Assembly (NCBI RefSeq): GCF_002201475.1
Contig: NZ_CP021422.1
Location: forward strand, 2,666,001-2,730,000
Reading direction: 5' to 3'
DNA length: 64,000 nucleotides
DNA from: Acutalibacter muris
GTDB lineage: Bacteria > Bacillota > Clostridia > Oscillospirales > Acutalibacteraceae
Below are positions 49,867 to 57,335 of this stretch, one piece after another. Positions within the stretch are counted from its first letter, which is position 1; each line of letters begins with the position of its first letter. The notes beneath the pieces are model-generated. The model was not told the DNA's origin, did no database searches, and worked only from the letters and a program-made list of their open reading frames with translations. The position numbers and the translations under genes are program-made.

Positions 49867-49953
49867 CATGCTACCAATCGTGAATGCCAGAAGCATGGTC
49901 ACGATAAGCTGGAGCAGGTCCAGCACAACTTCAAGAGCCTGGTAGGTATCCAA
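49858..49953 (-). CDS. 31-aa holin-like toxin peptide (type I toxin-like, locus 3)
   Basis: Starts MDTYQALEVVLDLLQ and ends AFTIGSMKK. The pattern (x-x-TYQAL, one hydrophobic helix, basic tail) is that of the putative holin-like toxin peptides of Firmicutes (the Hol-Tox / MSxYEAL group). TTG start with GGAGGTG 5 nt upstream. Leader of about 140 nt from a consensus promoter at 50102-50130. Convergent antisense RNA from the other side, tail-to-tail as in txpA/RatA-type modules. Confidence 0.78.
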   Translation of the reverse strand: MDTYQALEVVLDLLQLIVTMLLAFTIGSMKK

Positions 49954-50101
49954 AAGTATCACCTCCGTCCATATGAGCGTCTCCACGCGAAAGGGGGAGC
50001 TCTATGTAATCGGAAGTATCAGGCCTTCCGTAAAAGACCCAGCCGCTGAGTTGAAGGAATCCCTCAACCCTCACCGTTTTTGACAGTTGTCCTTATCCGA
50101 C

Positions 50102-50130
50102 ATTATATCCTATTTTTTGCGGGCTGTCAA
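50102..50130 (-). promoter_or_regulatory. Consensus sigma-A promoter of toxin mRNA 3
   Basis: Minus strand TTGACA (50125-50130), 17 bp, TATAAT (50102-50107): exact consensus; its -35 overlaps the stop of the CDF transporter gene. Confidence 0.85.
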
Positions 50131-51263
50131 TCCTCCAGCTCGTTGACGACCCCCACCCGGTCCACCGCCAGCACCGCCCGGTATGCGGGGTCCAGGGCCT
50201 CCACGGCCCGGGTCACCCGCTCCTTCACCTGCTGGTCGCTGTCCTTTACGGAGAAGGGCACCGCCACGTCGAACAGCACGTTGGAGTGGGTCACCCCCCA
50301 GACCACTCGGAAGTCGTGGAGGGCCCCCTGGGGATAGAGGGTCTTCACCCCCTCCAGCACCTTTTTTTGCAGCTCGTTGGCCTTTTCGTCGCAGGTTATC
50401 ACCGGGTCCAGGTGTATCACTAGGTGAATGCCCTCCTGCTCCAGAAAGTCCCGCTCGATGTTGTCGATAAGGTCGTGGCTTATGAGTATGTCCTCCTCGG
50501 CGGGGACCTCGCAGTGGACGCTGGCGAAGGTGCGGCCCTGGCCGTAGCTGTGGACCGTCAGGTCGTGTATGCCGATTATGCCCTCATAGCCGCGTATCTT
50601 CTCGCATATTCCCCGGACCAGCTCCCTTTTGGGGGCTGGTCCCAGAAGGGGGTCGGCGGTCTCCATAATGAGCTTTACGCCGGAAATGACGATAAACGCC
50701 GCCACAATAAGGCCCAGAAAGCCGTCCAGGTTAAGGCTTGTGAGGCGGGTGATAATAGCCCCCAGCAGCACCACCCCGGTGGAGATAACGTCGTTGCGGC
50801 TGTCGCTGGCGGTGGCAAGTAAACTCCCGCTGTCTATCCTTTTGCCCACCCGGGTATAAAAAAGGCAGAGCCAGAGCTTTATGAGTATGGATATGACCAG
50901 CACCGAGAGGGCTATGGGCCCGAACTCCGCCTTTTCCGGCGAGAGTATCTTCAAAAAGGACGTGCGCCCCAGCTCCAGGCCCAGAAACAGCACGATAAAG
51001 GACACTATCACCCCGCAGAGGTACTCGATCCTGGCGTGGCCGAAGGGGTGCTCCCGGTCGGCGGGCTTTTCCGAGAGCCGGAAGCCCACCAGCATGATGA
51101 TAGAGGACCCGGAGTCCGTCAGGTTGTTCACCGCGTCCGCCATAATTGCCACGCTGCCCGAGAGGAGCCCGGCCAAGAGCTTTATCACAAACAGCAGTAT
51201 GTTCGTGCCGATGCCCACGGCCCCGGCAAAACTTCCCTGTTTCTCTCTCGACATCTCCTTCAT
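50127..51263 (-). CDS. Cation diffusion facilitator family transporter
   Basis: 378 aa CDF exporter of divalent metals (Zn, Mn, Fe or Cd) driven by proton antiport. N-terminal membrane domain with about six helices; metal-site motifs MADAVNNLTDSGSS (D43, N47, D50, first site) and TASDSRNDVIST (second site); a cytoplasmic domain (about 215-378) that includes HDLTVHSYGQGRTFASVHCEV and a longer tail than simple CDFs. The DAVNN/DSRND combination points to a group other than ZnT-type HxxxD; metal not certain. The start overlaps the fumarase-like gene stop (ATGA), so the two are coupled. Confidence 0.93.
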   Translation of the reverse strand: MKEMSREKQGSFAGAVGIGTNILLFVIKLLAGLLSGSVAIMADAVNNLTDSGSSIIMLVGFRLSEKPADREHPFGHARIEYLCGVIVSFIVLFLGLELGRTSFLKILSPEKAEFGPIALSVLVISILIKLWLCLFYTRVGKRIDSGSLLATASDSRNDVISTGVVLLGAIITRLTSLNLDGFLGLIVAAFIVISGVKLIMETADPLLGPAPKRELVRGICEKIRGYEGIIGIHDLTVHSYGQGRTFASVHCEVPAEEDILISHDLIDNIERDFLEQEGIHLVIHLDPVITCDEKANELQKKVLEGVKTLYPQGALHDFRVVWGVTHSNVLFDVAVPFSVKDSDQQVKERVTRAVEALDPAYRAVLAVDRVGVVNELED

Positions 51264-51787
51264 TGCAGTATGCTCCCCCCAAGGCTGTCAATGCCCACTA
51301 TCAGCGGGAAGTCCTTTAAAGTCAGCTTCTTCACCGACTCGCAGCCCAAGTCCTCAAAGGCTATCACTTCGCACCCAGTGATGCACTTGGCCGCCAGGGC
51401 CCCCGCCCCGCCAATGGCGCAGAGGTACACAGCGCCGTTTCGCTTCATGGCCTCTATGACCTCTTTGGAGCGGCCGCCCTTGCCTATCATGCACCGAAGC
51501 CCCAGGTCCAGAAAGCGCGGGGTATAGGGGTCCATCCGGGCGCTGGTAGTGGGCCCGCAGGAGCCGATGGGCATACCCTCGGGCGCGGGGGTGGGCCCGG
51601 CGTAGTATATTGCCGCCCCCGAGAGGGAGTAAGGCGGCTCCTCGCCCCGGTCCAGCATCTCCGTTATGCGCTTATGGGCCGCGTCCCTTGAGGTGTACGC
51701 CGTGCCGGAGAGCAGCACCCGCTGGCCCGCCCGCAGGTCTTTGGCGCGGTCTTTTAGCTCCGATGTGTTTAGCTTTATCTCGTCCAT
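51260..51787 (-). CDS. fumB: Fumarate/tartrate hydratase class I, beta (C-terminal) subunit
   Basis: 175 aa, the swivelling beta subunit of Fe-S hydro-lyases: GAAIYYAGPTPAPEGMPIGSCGPTTSARMD, GKGGRSKEV, and AIGGAGALAAKCI are signature stretches. Normally partnered by a 280-aa alpha subunit that holds the 4Fe-4S cluster; that gene is not adjacent. Upstream is a GNAT gene and downstream the coupled CDF transporter. The ATG at 51787 has GAGGGAG 9 nt upstream; nearer in-frame ATGs leave no spacing. Fumarase or tartrate dehydratase cannot be separated by eye. Confidence 0.9.
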   Translation of the reverse strand: MDEIKLNTSELKDRAKDLRAGQRVLLSGTAYTSRDAAHKRITEMLDRGEEPPYSLSGAAIYYAGPTPAPEGMPIGSCGPTTSARMDPYTPRFLDLGLRCMIGKGGRSKEVIEAMKRNGAVYLCAIGGAGALAAKCITGCEVIAFEDLGCESVKKLTLKDFPLIVGIDSLGGSILQ

Positions 51788-51803
51788 ATCTGACATCTCC
51801 CTC

Positions 51804-52304
51804 TCATAGCTCAAGGTCAAGAAAATACTCCCTTTCGGTCTCCCTTACCACCTTAAAGCCCAGCTTTTGGTGCATTTTAAGGGAGCTTTCGTTCCATTTG
51901 TACACCGTGGAGTTCCTAATCCTTGTGTACCCCAGCTCTCTCAGCCTGTCGATGACCGCCTTCATCACCAGCGTGCCCAGGCCCCGCCCCCGGTACTCCC
52001 CCCGCCAGATGGCAAGGGGCGGGTTCTCGTCCTTCACTGTCACATCGCCCACAGGCACGTATTCGCCGTTCTCCAGGGCCTCGATAAAGTAGAGCTCGCC
52101 GTTTTTGTCAAGGTATGCGAACATCCAGCGCACATACTCAAGGTCGGGTATCTTGTCCCGGTCGAAGATACCCTCGGAGTTCTCGTAGACCGCCGGGTCC
52201 CGGTAGCCCTCTAGCGCCAGCTCGTAATGGCCGTCGTAGCGGTGCAGGCGGTACTCTCCGGTTAGCTGTATCTGATGGGGCTGGGGCATTCCTGGGATTG
52301 GCAT
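51804..52304 (-). CDS. GNAT-family N-acetyltransferase
   Basis: 166 aa. Acetyl-CoA-binding motif A WRGEYRGRGLGTLVMKAVIDRLRELGY (R-x2-G-x-G/A) and motif B KMHQKLGFKVVRETEREYF are both clear. N-terminal part YRLHRYDGHYELALEGYRDPAVYENSEGIFD and VRWMFAYLDKNGELYFIE carry the acceptor side. Acceptor unknown. The ATG at 52304 has AAAGGAG 6 nt upstream; the open frame upstream of it crosses the dispersed repeat and is not coding. Confidence 0.9.
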   Translation of the reverse strand: MPIPGMPQPHQIQLTGEYRLHRYDGHYELALEGYRDPAVYENSEGIFDRDKIPDLEYVRWMFAYLDKNGELYFIEALENGEYVPVGDVTVKDENPPLAIWRGEYRGRGLGTLVMKAVIDRLRELGYTRIRNSTVYKWNESSLKMHQKLGFKVVRETEREYFLDLEL

Positions 52305-52378
52305 GGGGTTCTCCTTTGGTATAGTAAGCGGTCCCGGCGATGCCGGAACCGCTTGATTTTTTCTTGGTATGTTTAGAG

Positions 52379-52470
52379 CCCGACTTGGCCAAAGGCCAAT
52401 GTCGTCGGCAACAGGTCGTGGGGCTCTCGCCCCAAACCCTAGCAAGCTTAAGGCCAGCTTGACCGGCCGA
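52379..52470 (-). repeat. Dispersed palindromic element, copy 2
   Basis: Inverted orientation relative to copy 1 at 25402. On the minus strand: GGCCGGTCAAGCTGGCCTTA, AGCTTGC, a variable GGGGC/GCCCC hairpin, then GTTGCCGACGACATTGG and CCTTTGGCCAAGTCGGG. Arms are nearly identical to copy 1 while the central hairpin sequence differs but keeps its pairing. Confidence 0.85.
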
Positions 52471-52487
52471 GTTTTGCCCCCAGTCAG

Positions 52488-52545
52488 TTCAGAGGTGTTG
52501 GGCGAAGCCCAACAGGGGGCGTGGGGGCTTGCCCCCACATCTCTA
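52488..52545. repeat. Two adjacent G/C-rich hairpins
   Basis: GTTGGGC-GAA-GCCCAAC and GTGGGGG-CTT-GCCCCCAC lie side by side between the palindromic element and the VOC gene. They may act as terminator of the ftsZ-VOC transcript or be part of the mobile repeat. Confidence 0.6.
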
Positions 52546-52569
52546 AATGGGGTGGGTGGGCGGGCGAAG

Positions 52570-52959
52570 TCACTTCACCCAGAACAGCTCGATCTCCTCA
52601 CCCAGGGGCCCATAGAAGAACGCGTTGCGTATGGGCTTGCCGCAGAGCTCCAAATCCTGGGGCTCCACCCGCACGGTGTACCCGGCCCTGCGCACGTCCT
52701 CAACTATCTCGTCCAGTCCGTCCCCGCACCAGAAGGCCACGTGAACCAGGGGGCCATCGGCCCCGTGGGCGGTCTCGCTGGGTATAATCTCCATGCAGGA
52801 GTTGTCCCCGCAGGACACCATCAGGCACGGGGTGTCCTCGTCCCCCCAGCTGTCCTTAATGGGGAAGCCCAGGAGCTTTGTATAAAAATCCACGGTCTCG
52901 GTATATTTATCCGCCGTCGGGAACACGGCAATATGGTGTACGCCTGTGATTTTAGTCAT
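52570..52959 (-). CDS. VOC/glyoxalase-family protein
   Basis: 129 aa, two beta-alpha-beta3 units. N-terminal GVHHIAVFPTADKYTETVDFYTKLLGF with a metal-type His, SCMEIIPSE (Glu), LVHVAFWCGDGLDEIVEDVR (His) and FFYGPLGEEIELFWVK (Glu) give the four positions of the glyoxalase I/methylmalonyl-CoA epimerase metal site. Substrate unknown. It is 12 bp behind ftsZ and is probably cotranscribed. AGAGAGGT before the start. Confidence 0.88.
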   Translation of the reverse strand: MTKITGVHHIAVFPTADKYTETVDFYTKLLGFPIKDSWGDEDTPCLMVSCGDNSCMEIIPSETAHGADGPLVHVAFWCGDGLDEIVEDVRRAGYTVRVEPQDLELCGKPIRNAFFYGPLGEEIELFWVK

Positions 52960-52971
52960 CCTGTACCTCTC

Positions 52972-54171
52972 TTATTTGCGGTTGAATATGGACATGATGT
53001 CCGTAAAGGTGTCGTCGTCGTCTATCACCGCCGGGTCCACCTTGGGCTCCGGCGTGCGGTAGCTGGAGGTGGAGCGCACCGTGGTGCCCGCGTTCCCGGG
53101 GCTGCGGCTGGTGATTATGTGGCTGTCGGCCTTGTTGGCGTTAGAGGCGGGGTTGGGGCTCAGAAAGTCCTCGTCCAGGTCGATGTCCAGGGCCGGGCGC
53201 TTCTCGCCGTTCATCCCCTCGAAGCCCGTGGCGATGACCGTCACCAGCATTTCGTCCTGCATATTCTCGTCAAAGGTGGCGCCCCAGATTATGTTCGCGT
53301 CCGGGTGGGCCCGCTCGGTGACTATCTGAGAGGCGGTGTCTATCTCGTCCAGGGCTATGTCCGCGCTGGAGGTTATGTTGATGATAACGCCCCGGGCCCC
53401 GGCTATCTTGGTCTCTAAGAGGGGGCTGGAGATGGCCGCCATAGCCGCCTGCTCGGCCTTGTCCTTGCCCTTGCCGTGGCCCACGCCCATATGGGCGTAG
53501 CCCGCGTCCTGCATGACGGACTTCACGTCCTCAAAGTCCAGGTTCACTATGCCGGGCAGCTGGATAAGGTCGGAGATGCTCTGCACGCCCTGGCGCAGCA
53601 CGTCGTCCGCCACCTGGAAGGCGTTGGCCAAGGTTATCCGCTCGTCGGACACCAGCTTCAAGCGCTCGTTGGGTATCACCACCAAAGAGTCCACATGCTC
53701 CCGCAGCTGCGCTATGCCCTGCTCCGCCTGCTCCATCCGGCGGCGGCCCTCAAAGGCGAAGGGCTTTGTGACTATGCCCACCGTTAGGGCCCCCTGCTCC
53801 CTGGCTATCTTTGCCACCATCGGCGCAGCGCCCGTGCCTGTGCCGCCGCCCATGCCGGCGGTTATAAAGACCATGTCCGCGTCCTTCAGGGTCTGCAAAA
53901 TCACCTCGCGGCTCTCCTCGGCGGCCTTCTCGCCCACCTCGGGCTTAGAGCCCGCGCCCCGGCCGCTGGTGAGCTTCTCCCCCAGCTGCACCTTTATAGA
54001 GGCCTGGCTGCGCAGAAGGGCCTGCTTGTCGGTGTTCATGCACACCAGCTCCACGCTCCGCACCCCGGCCGAAGCTATGCGGTTCACGGCGTTGCCGCCG
54101 CCGCCGCCCACGCCCACCACTTTTATGGTCTGTGGGGTCTCGTCCAGCAGATTGTCAACTTCAAAAGGCAT
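52972..54171 (-). CDS. ftsZ: Cell division protein FtsZ
   Basis: Tubulin-like GTPase that forms the division ring. 399 aa. GTP-binding [15 protein letters not shown] near residue 20, tubulin signature [12 protein letters not shown] near 110, T7 loop NLDFED near 210, and the core ends about 320. A 50-residue linker leads to the C-terminal peptide [13 protein letters not shown], which would bind FtsA/SepF/ZapA-like partners. No ftsA is in the cluster, so SepF is the likelier tether. Last division gene of the dcw cluster. Confidence 0.98.
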   Translation of the reverse strand: MPFEVDNLLDETPQTIKVVGVGGGGGNAVNRIASAGVRSVELVCMNTDKQALLRSQASIKVQLGEKLTSGRGAGSKPEVGEKAAEESREVILQTLKDADMVFITAGMGGGTGTGAAPMVAKIAREQGALTVGIVTKPFAFEGRRRMEQAEQGIAQLREHVDSLVVIPNERLKLVSDERITLANAFQVADDVLRQGVQSISDLIQLPGIVNLDFEDVKSVMQDAGYAHMGVGHGKGKDKAEQAAMAAISSPLLETKIAGARGVIINITSSADIALDEIDTASQIVTERAHPDANIIWGATFDENMQDEMLVTVIATGFEGMNGEKRPALDIDLDEDFLSPNPASNANKADSHIITSRSPGNAGTTVRSTSSYRTPEPKVDPAVIDDDDTFTDIMSIFNRK

Positions 54172-54394
54172 TTTTTACTTCCACCCTTCATTTCTCTTTC
54201 TTTTAGCTTTATATATCCGACGTCCAAATCCTGGCTTCTCCTCCGTCGCCGGATTACGTCAACCTAATGTTACAAAGTATAATTTAACACTTTTTACGGG
54301 AAATTGCAAGGTCAAACTTGTAAAAAACCTTGGAAAACCGTGTTTTTTTCTTAAAAATACGCCGCACCCAACCCCCGCATACAATATATATGGG

Positions 54395-55693
54395 TCACCC
54401 GGTAAAGGGCGTGTCCGGGATGCCCTCCCCCCGGCCCGGCTCCGGCGTGGACTCCGCGCCGTTCTCAGGAGCGGCGCCGTCTTCGGGAACAGTACCGTCA
54501 GGGGCAGGGGTGGGCTCCGCGCCGGTCTCAGGCGTAGTGCCGCCGGGGGCGGGGGTGGGGCTGCCCTCGCCGGGGGTGAAGTAGGAGCTCTTCTTTGTGG
54601 GCAGGTATGAAAGGTCCAGCACGCCGCTCTCCTCGGGCTTTATGCCCCTCTCGTCCGTAAGGTTCCCCCAGGCCCATCTGAGCTTATACTCCAGCTGCAC
54701 CTCGCCCCCAAACCTGCACTCCACCCGGTCCTGGTACCACAGCCGGAGGTTCATCAGGTCCGACAGGTCCATCCTCGTGAACTCCCCGGCGGGGTTTTGC
54801 CCCTCCTCGGAAAGGCTGCCCATAGCGTCCATCAGCTCCAAAAACACCGTTGAGCGCTCCTCGTTCTGAAGCTCCATTATATCCCCGGGGCTCACGGCCT
54901 TGGGGGACACTCCGATAACCTGCAGGAGCCCCTCCTTGGGCCCCGCCCCGGTCTCCAGCACCTTGCCCCCCGCGTCCACCACGTACCACACGCCGTCCCC
55001 CTGCATGGAGCAGAGGGGGACGGCGGCGGTTATCTCTATGTTCACCGTGCCGGGTATCTGCCGGGTTATCTTTGCCTTTGCTATATATGGCAGCTCCCGC
55101 TCCAGCTTTTTCTCCCGGTCGGCGGCGGGTATCAGCAGCAGGTTATCGCCGGTCTTGAAGCCGCATATTTTCAGTATATCGGTCTCCTCGTATATCTGGT
55201 CGCCGGACACCCGCACCGTGGTCACCCGCAACAGCAGGGACTCCACCAGGAAGCCCGTGCCCAAAAGCATCGCCGCCAGCGTCAGCACTATCAGCACCCG
55301 CCGCTTCAAAAGGCTCATGGGCTTTTTGCGTGGACGTTCGCGGCCCCGTTCAGCTGAACGGCTCCGCTCGGCTGAACGGCTCCGTTCGTTTGGGCGCTGG
55401 CGCTGGCTGGAGCCCGGGCGCTGCCGCTGGCCGCTGGCTGGGCGCCCGCTGGCCCTGGTGGAGGTGGTGCTGGGCTTTGAGGGCTTCGCCTTCTTCTTTT
55501 TGGCGTGGGGGTCGGCTCGCTGCGCCAGGCCAGCTCGCTGTGCCCTCCGTTCGGCCTGGCGCTGGCGCGCGGCCTCGGCGGCCGTGGGCCTGGCCTCGGA
55601 AAACCACTCGGGCCGGGACTGCGTTCCGCTTGAGGTGGACCTTATGTCTTCAAAGCCCTGGCGCTCCCGCGCGGGCCCTCCTTTGGCGCTCAA
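54395..55693 (-). CDS. ftsQ: Cell division protein FtsQ/DivIB
   Basis: Bitopic division protein linking septal synthases. 432 aa: a 125-residue basic, low-complexity cytoplasmic tail (Arg/Gln/Ser-rich, with an RSRSAE repeat), one membrane helix (about 130-152), a POTRA domain starting VTTVRVSGDQIYEETDILKICG, and a beta domain. The last 50 residues are a Pro/Gly/Thr/Glu-rich extracellular tail. Both tails are unusually long for the family. TTG start with GGGGGGAG 6 nt upstream. Between murA and ftsZ. Confidence 0.88.
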   Translation of the reverse strand: MSAKGGPARERQGFEDIRSTSSGTQSRPEWFSEARPTAAEAARQRQAERRAQRAGLAQRADPHAKKKKAKPSKPSTTSTRASGRPASGQRQRPGSSQRQRPNERSRSAERSRSAERGRERPRKKPMSLLKRRVLIVLTLAAMLLGTGFLVESLLLRVTTVRVSGDQIYEETDILKICGFKTGDNLLLIPAADREKKLERELPYIAKAKITRQIPGTVNIEITAAVPLCSMQGDGVWYVVDAGGKVLETGAGPKEGLLQVIGVSPKAVSPGDIMELQNEERSTVFLELMDAMGSLSEEGQNPAGEFTRMDLSDLMNLRLWYQDRVECRFGGEVQLEYKLRWAWGNLTDERGIKPEESGVLDLSYLPTKKSSYFTPGEGSPTPAPGGTTPETGAEPTPAPDGTVPEDGAAPENGAESTPEPGRGEGIPDTPFTG

Positions 55694-55743
55694 CTGCCGC
55701 TCCCCCCTTTTTTCTGAAACCCAAGGTTTCAGACTTCCTGGTC

Positions 55744-55769
55744 AGAAAACTTTTTAAAAAAAGTTTTCT
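55744..55769. terminator. AT-rich hairpin at the murA/ftsQ junction
   Basis: AGAAAACTTTTT / AAAAAGTTTTCT with a 2-nt loop, overlapping the murA stop codon. Could attenuate transcription inside the dcw operon. Confidence 0.5.
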
Positions 55770-57021
55770 AACAACTTTCAAAAACTTTTACCCTTGCCCC
55801 CAATAAGGCAAGCTTCTCCCCAATGTCCTCATAGCCCCTCTTTACAAACTCCGTCCCCTCTATCCTGGTGCTCCCCCGGGCGCAGAGCCCCGCCACTATC
55901 AGCGCGGCCCCGCCCCGAAGGTCCGCGGCCTCTACCGCCGCCCCCGAGAGCTCCGGGACCCCCTCGACCACGGCCACCTTCCCCTCTACCTTTATCCGGG
56001 CCCCCATCCTTGTGAGCCCCTCTGTGTGCCTGTAACGGTTCTCAAATATGTTCTCCACAAATACGCTGGTCCCCTCGCCCACCGCCGCCATGCTCATCAC
56101 CACCGGCTGTGCGTCCGTGGGAAAGCCTGGATAGGGCATGGTGCGGATGTGCCGCACGGCCGAGAGCTGCCTTGGGGCCGAAATATTAAGGCTGCCCCCC
56201 AGCTGGCGGACCTGGCAGCCGCTCTCCTCAAAGGGGGAGAGCATCGGTAGAATATGGGTATTGTCCACGTCCCGCAAGGTCACGTTGCCCCCGGTCACCG
56301 CCGCGGCTGCCATATAGGTGACGGCGGCTATCCTGTCGGGCATCACCCTGTGCTCGCAGCCGTAGAGCTCCTCTACCCCGTCGATGATTATGCAGCTCTC
56401 CCCCGCCCCGTATATCCGCCCGCCGCAGCGGTTCAGATATTCCGAGAGGTCGCAGATCTCCGGCTCCCTGGCGGCGTTGGCGATGATGGTGGTGCCCTTG
56501 CCGCAGACAGCGGCTAAAATAAGGTTCTCCGTGGCCCCCACGCTCGGGAAGGAGAGGGACACATAGGCGCCGTTTATCCCCCCGGGACAGCTGCACTCCA
56601 GCCACCCGCCGCACTCCTTTACCTGGACCCCCAGCCGCCTTAAAGAGGAGATATGCAGGTCGATGGGCCTGGGCCCCAGCTCGCAGCCCCCCGGCGGGCA
56701 AAGCCGGGCCTCCTTGCAGCGGCTGAGTATGGCCCCCAGGAACACGATGGACGAGCGCATACGGCGCATAAGCTCCTCGGGTATCTCGTGGCAGGTGATG
56801 CTGCTGTCCACAATAAGGTCGTGGCCCTCGCGCCTGCACACGCAGCCCAGGTGCCTCAGTATCTCTATGGCCGTGTCCACGTCCGAAAGGTCCGGGCAGT
56901 TGTGCAGCACCGTCTGGCCCTTACAGAGCAGGGCCCCGGCCAGAAGGGGCAGGGTGCTGTTCTTGGCCCCCTGGACTGAAAGCTCCCCCGAAAGCCTTGC
57001 GGGTCCGTCAATTATCATCAT
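55768..57021 (-). CDS. murA: UDP-N-acetylglucosamine 1-carboxyvinyltransferase
   Basis: First committed step of peptidoglycan synthesis: PEP + UDP-GlcNAc. 417 aa EPSP-synthase fold. QGAKNSTLPLLAGALL near residue 20 holds the UDP-GlcNAc-binding Lys-Asn, and CPPGGCELGPRPIDLHISSLRRLG carries the catalytic, fosfomycin-target Cys (GGCELGxRP). FPTDAQP and ENRYRHTEGLTRMGA close the fold. The ATG at 57021 follows GAGGTG by 6 nt; the GTG three codons earlier is part of that site. Confidence 0.96.
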   Translation of the reverse strand: MMIIDGPARLSGELSVQGAKNSTLPLLAGALLCKGQTVLHNCPDLSDVDTAIEILRHLGCVCRREGHDLIVDSSITCHEIPEELMRRMRSSIVFLGAILSRCKEARLCPPGGCELGPRPIDLHISSLRRLGVQVKECGGWLECSCPGGINGAYVSLSFPSVGATENLILAAVCGKGTTIIANAAREPEICDLSEYLNRCGGRIYGAGESCIIIDGVEELYGCEHRVMPDRIAAVTYMAAAAVTGGNVTLRDVDNTHILPMLSPFEESGCQVRQLGGSLNISAPRQLSAVRHIRTMPYPGFPTDAQPVVMSMAAVGEGTSVFVENIFENRYRHTEGLTRMGARIKVEGKVAVVEGVPELSGAAVEAADLRGGAALIVAGLCARGSTRIEGTEFVKRGYEDIGEKLALLGARVKVFESC

Positions 57022-57063
57022 AGGTAACACCTCGATTATGTTAGCTATGATATATTATGACCC

Positions 57064-57333
57064 TTATCCGTTTTTGTGATTGACGTACATCCGCGCCGGT
57101 CCGTCGTCCCCTTGGACCATACAGTAAAACTCCCAGCCGTACCGCTCATAGAGCCCGGTATGGTCCGTCACAAGGTACAGTGTGTCAATGCCCATAGCGC
57201 CCATGTCCTCACAGACCGTCTTTAAGAGCGCTCCCGCTATCCCCCGGCCCCTATAGGGCTCGTCCGTATACACGGCGCAGACGTTGGGGGCAAGGTCCGG
57301 ACGCCTCCGCAGGAGCACGATCTCATAGTCCAT
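57064..57333 (-). CDS. Short GNAT acetyltransferase (C-terminal core only)
   Basis: 89 aa containing only the acetyl-CoA-binding half of a GNAT fold: VYTDEPYRGRGIAGALLKTV (motif A) and TGLYERYGWEF (motif B). The N-terminal strands and helices expected in a full enzyme are missing. It is packed between murG and murA, with its ATG 2 bp after the murG stop. Either a degraded acetyltransferase kept in frame or a genuinely short one; the remaining motif is intact. Confidence 0.75.
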   Translation of the reverse strand: MDYEIVLLRRRPDLAPNVCAVYTDEPYRGRGIAGALLKTVCEDMGAMGIDTLYLVTDHTGLYERYGWEFYCMVQGDDGPARMYVNHKNG

Positions 57334-57335
57334 TT

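Noticed and set aside
54172..54394. Promoter for ftsZ in the ftsQ-ftsZ gap
   Set aside because: AT-rich with a possible TTGCAA-17-TAAATT on the minus strand, but the -10 is poor and other registers fit equally badly, so it is not listed as a feature.
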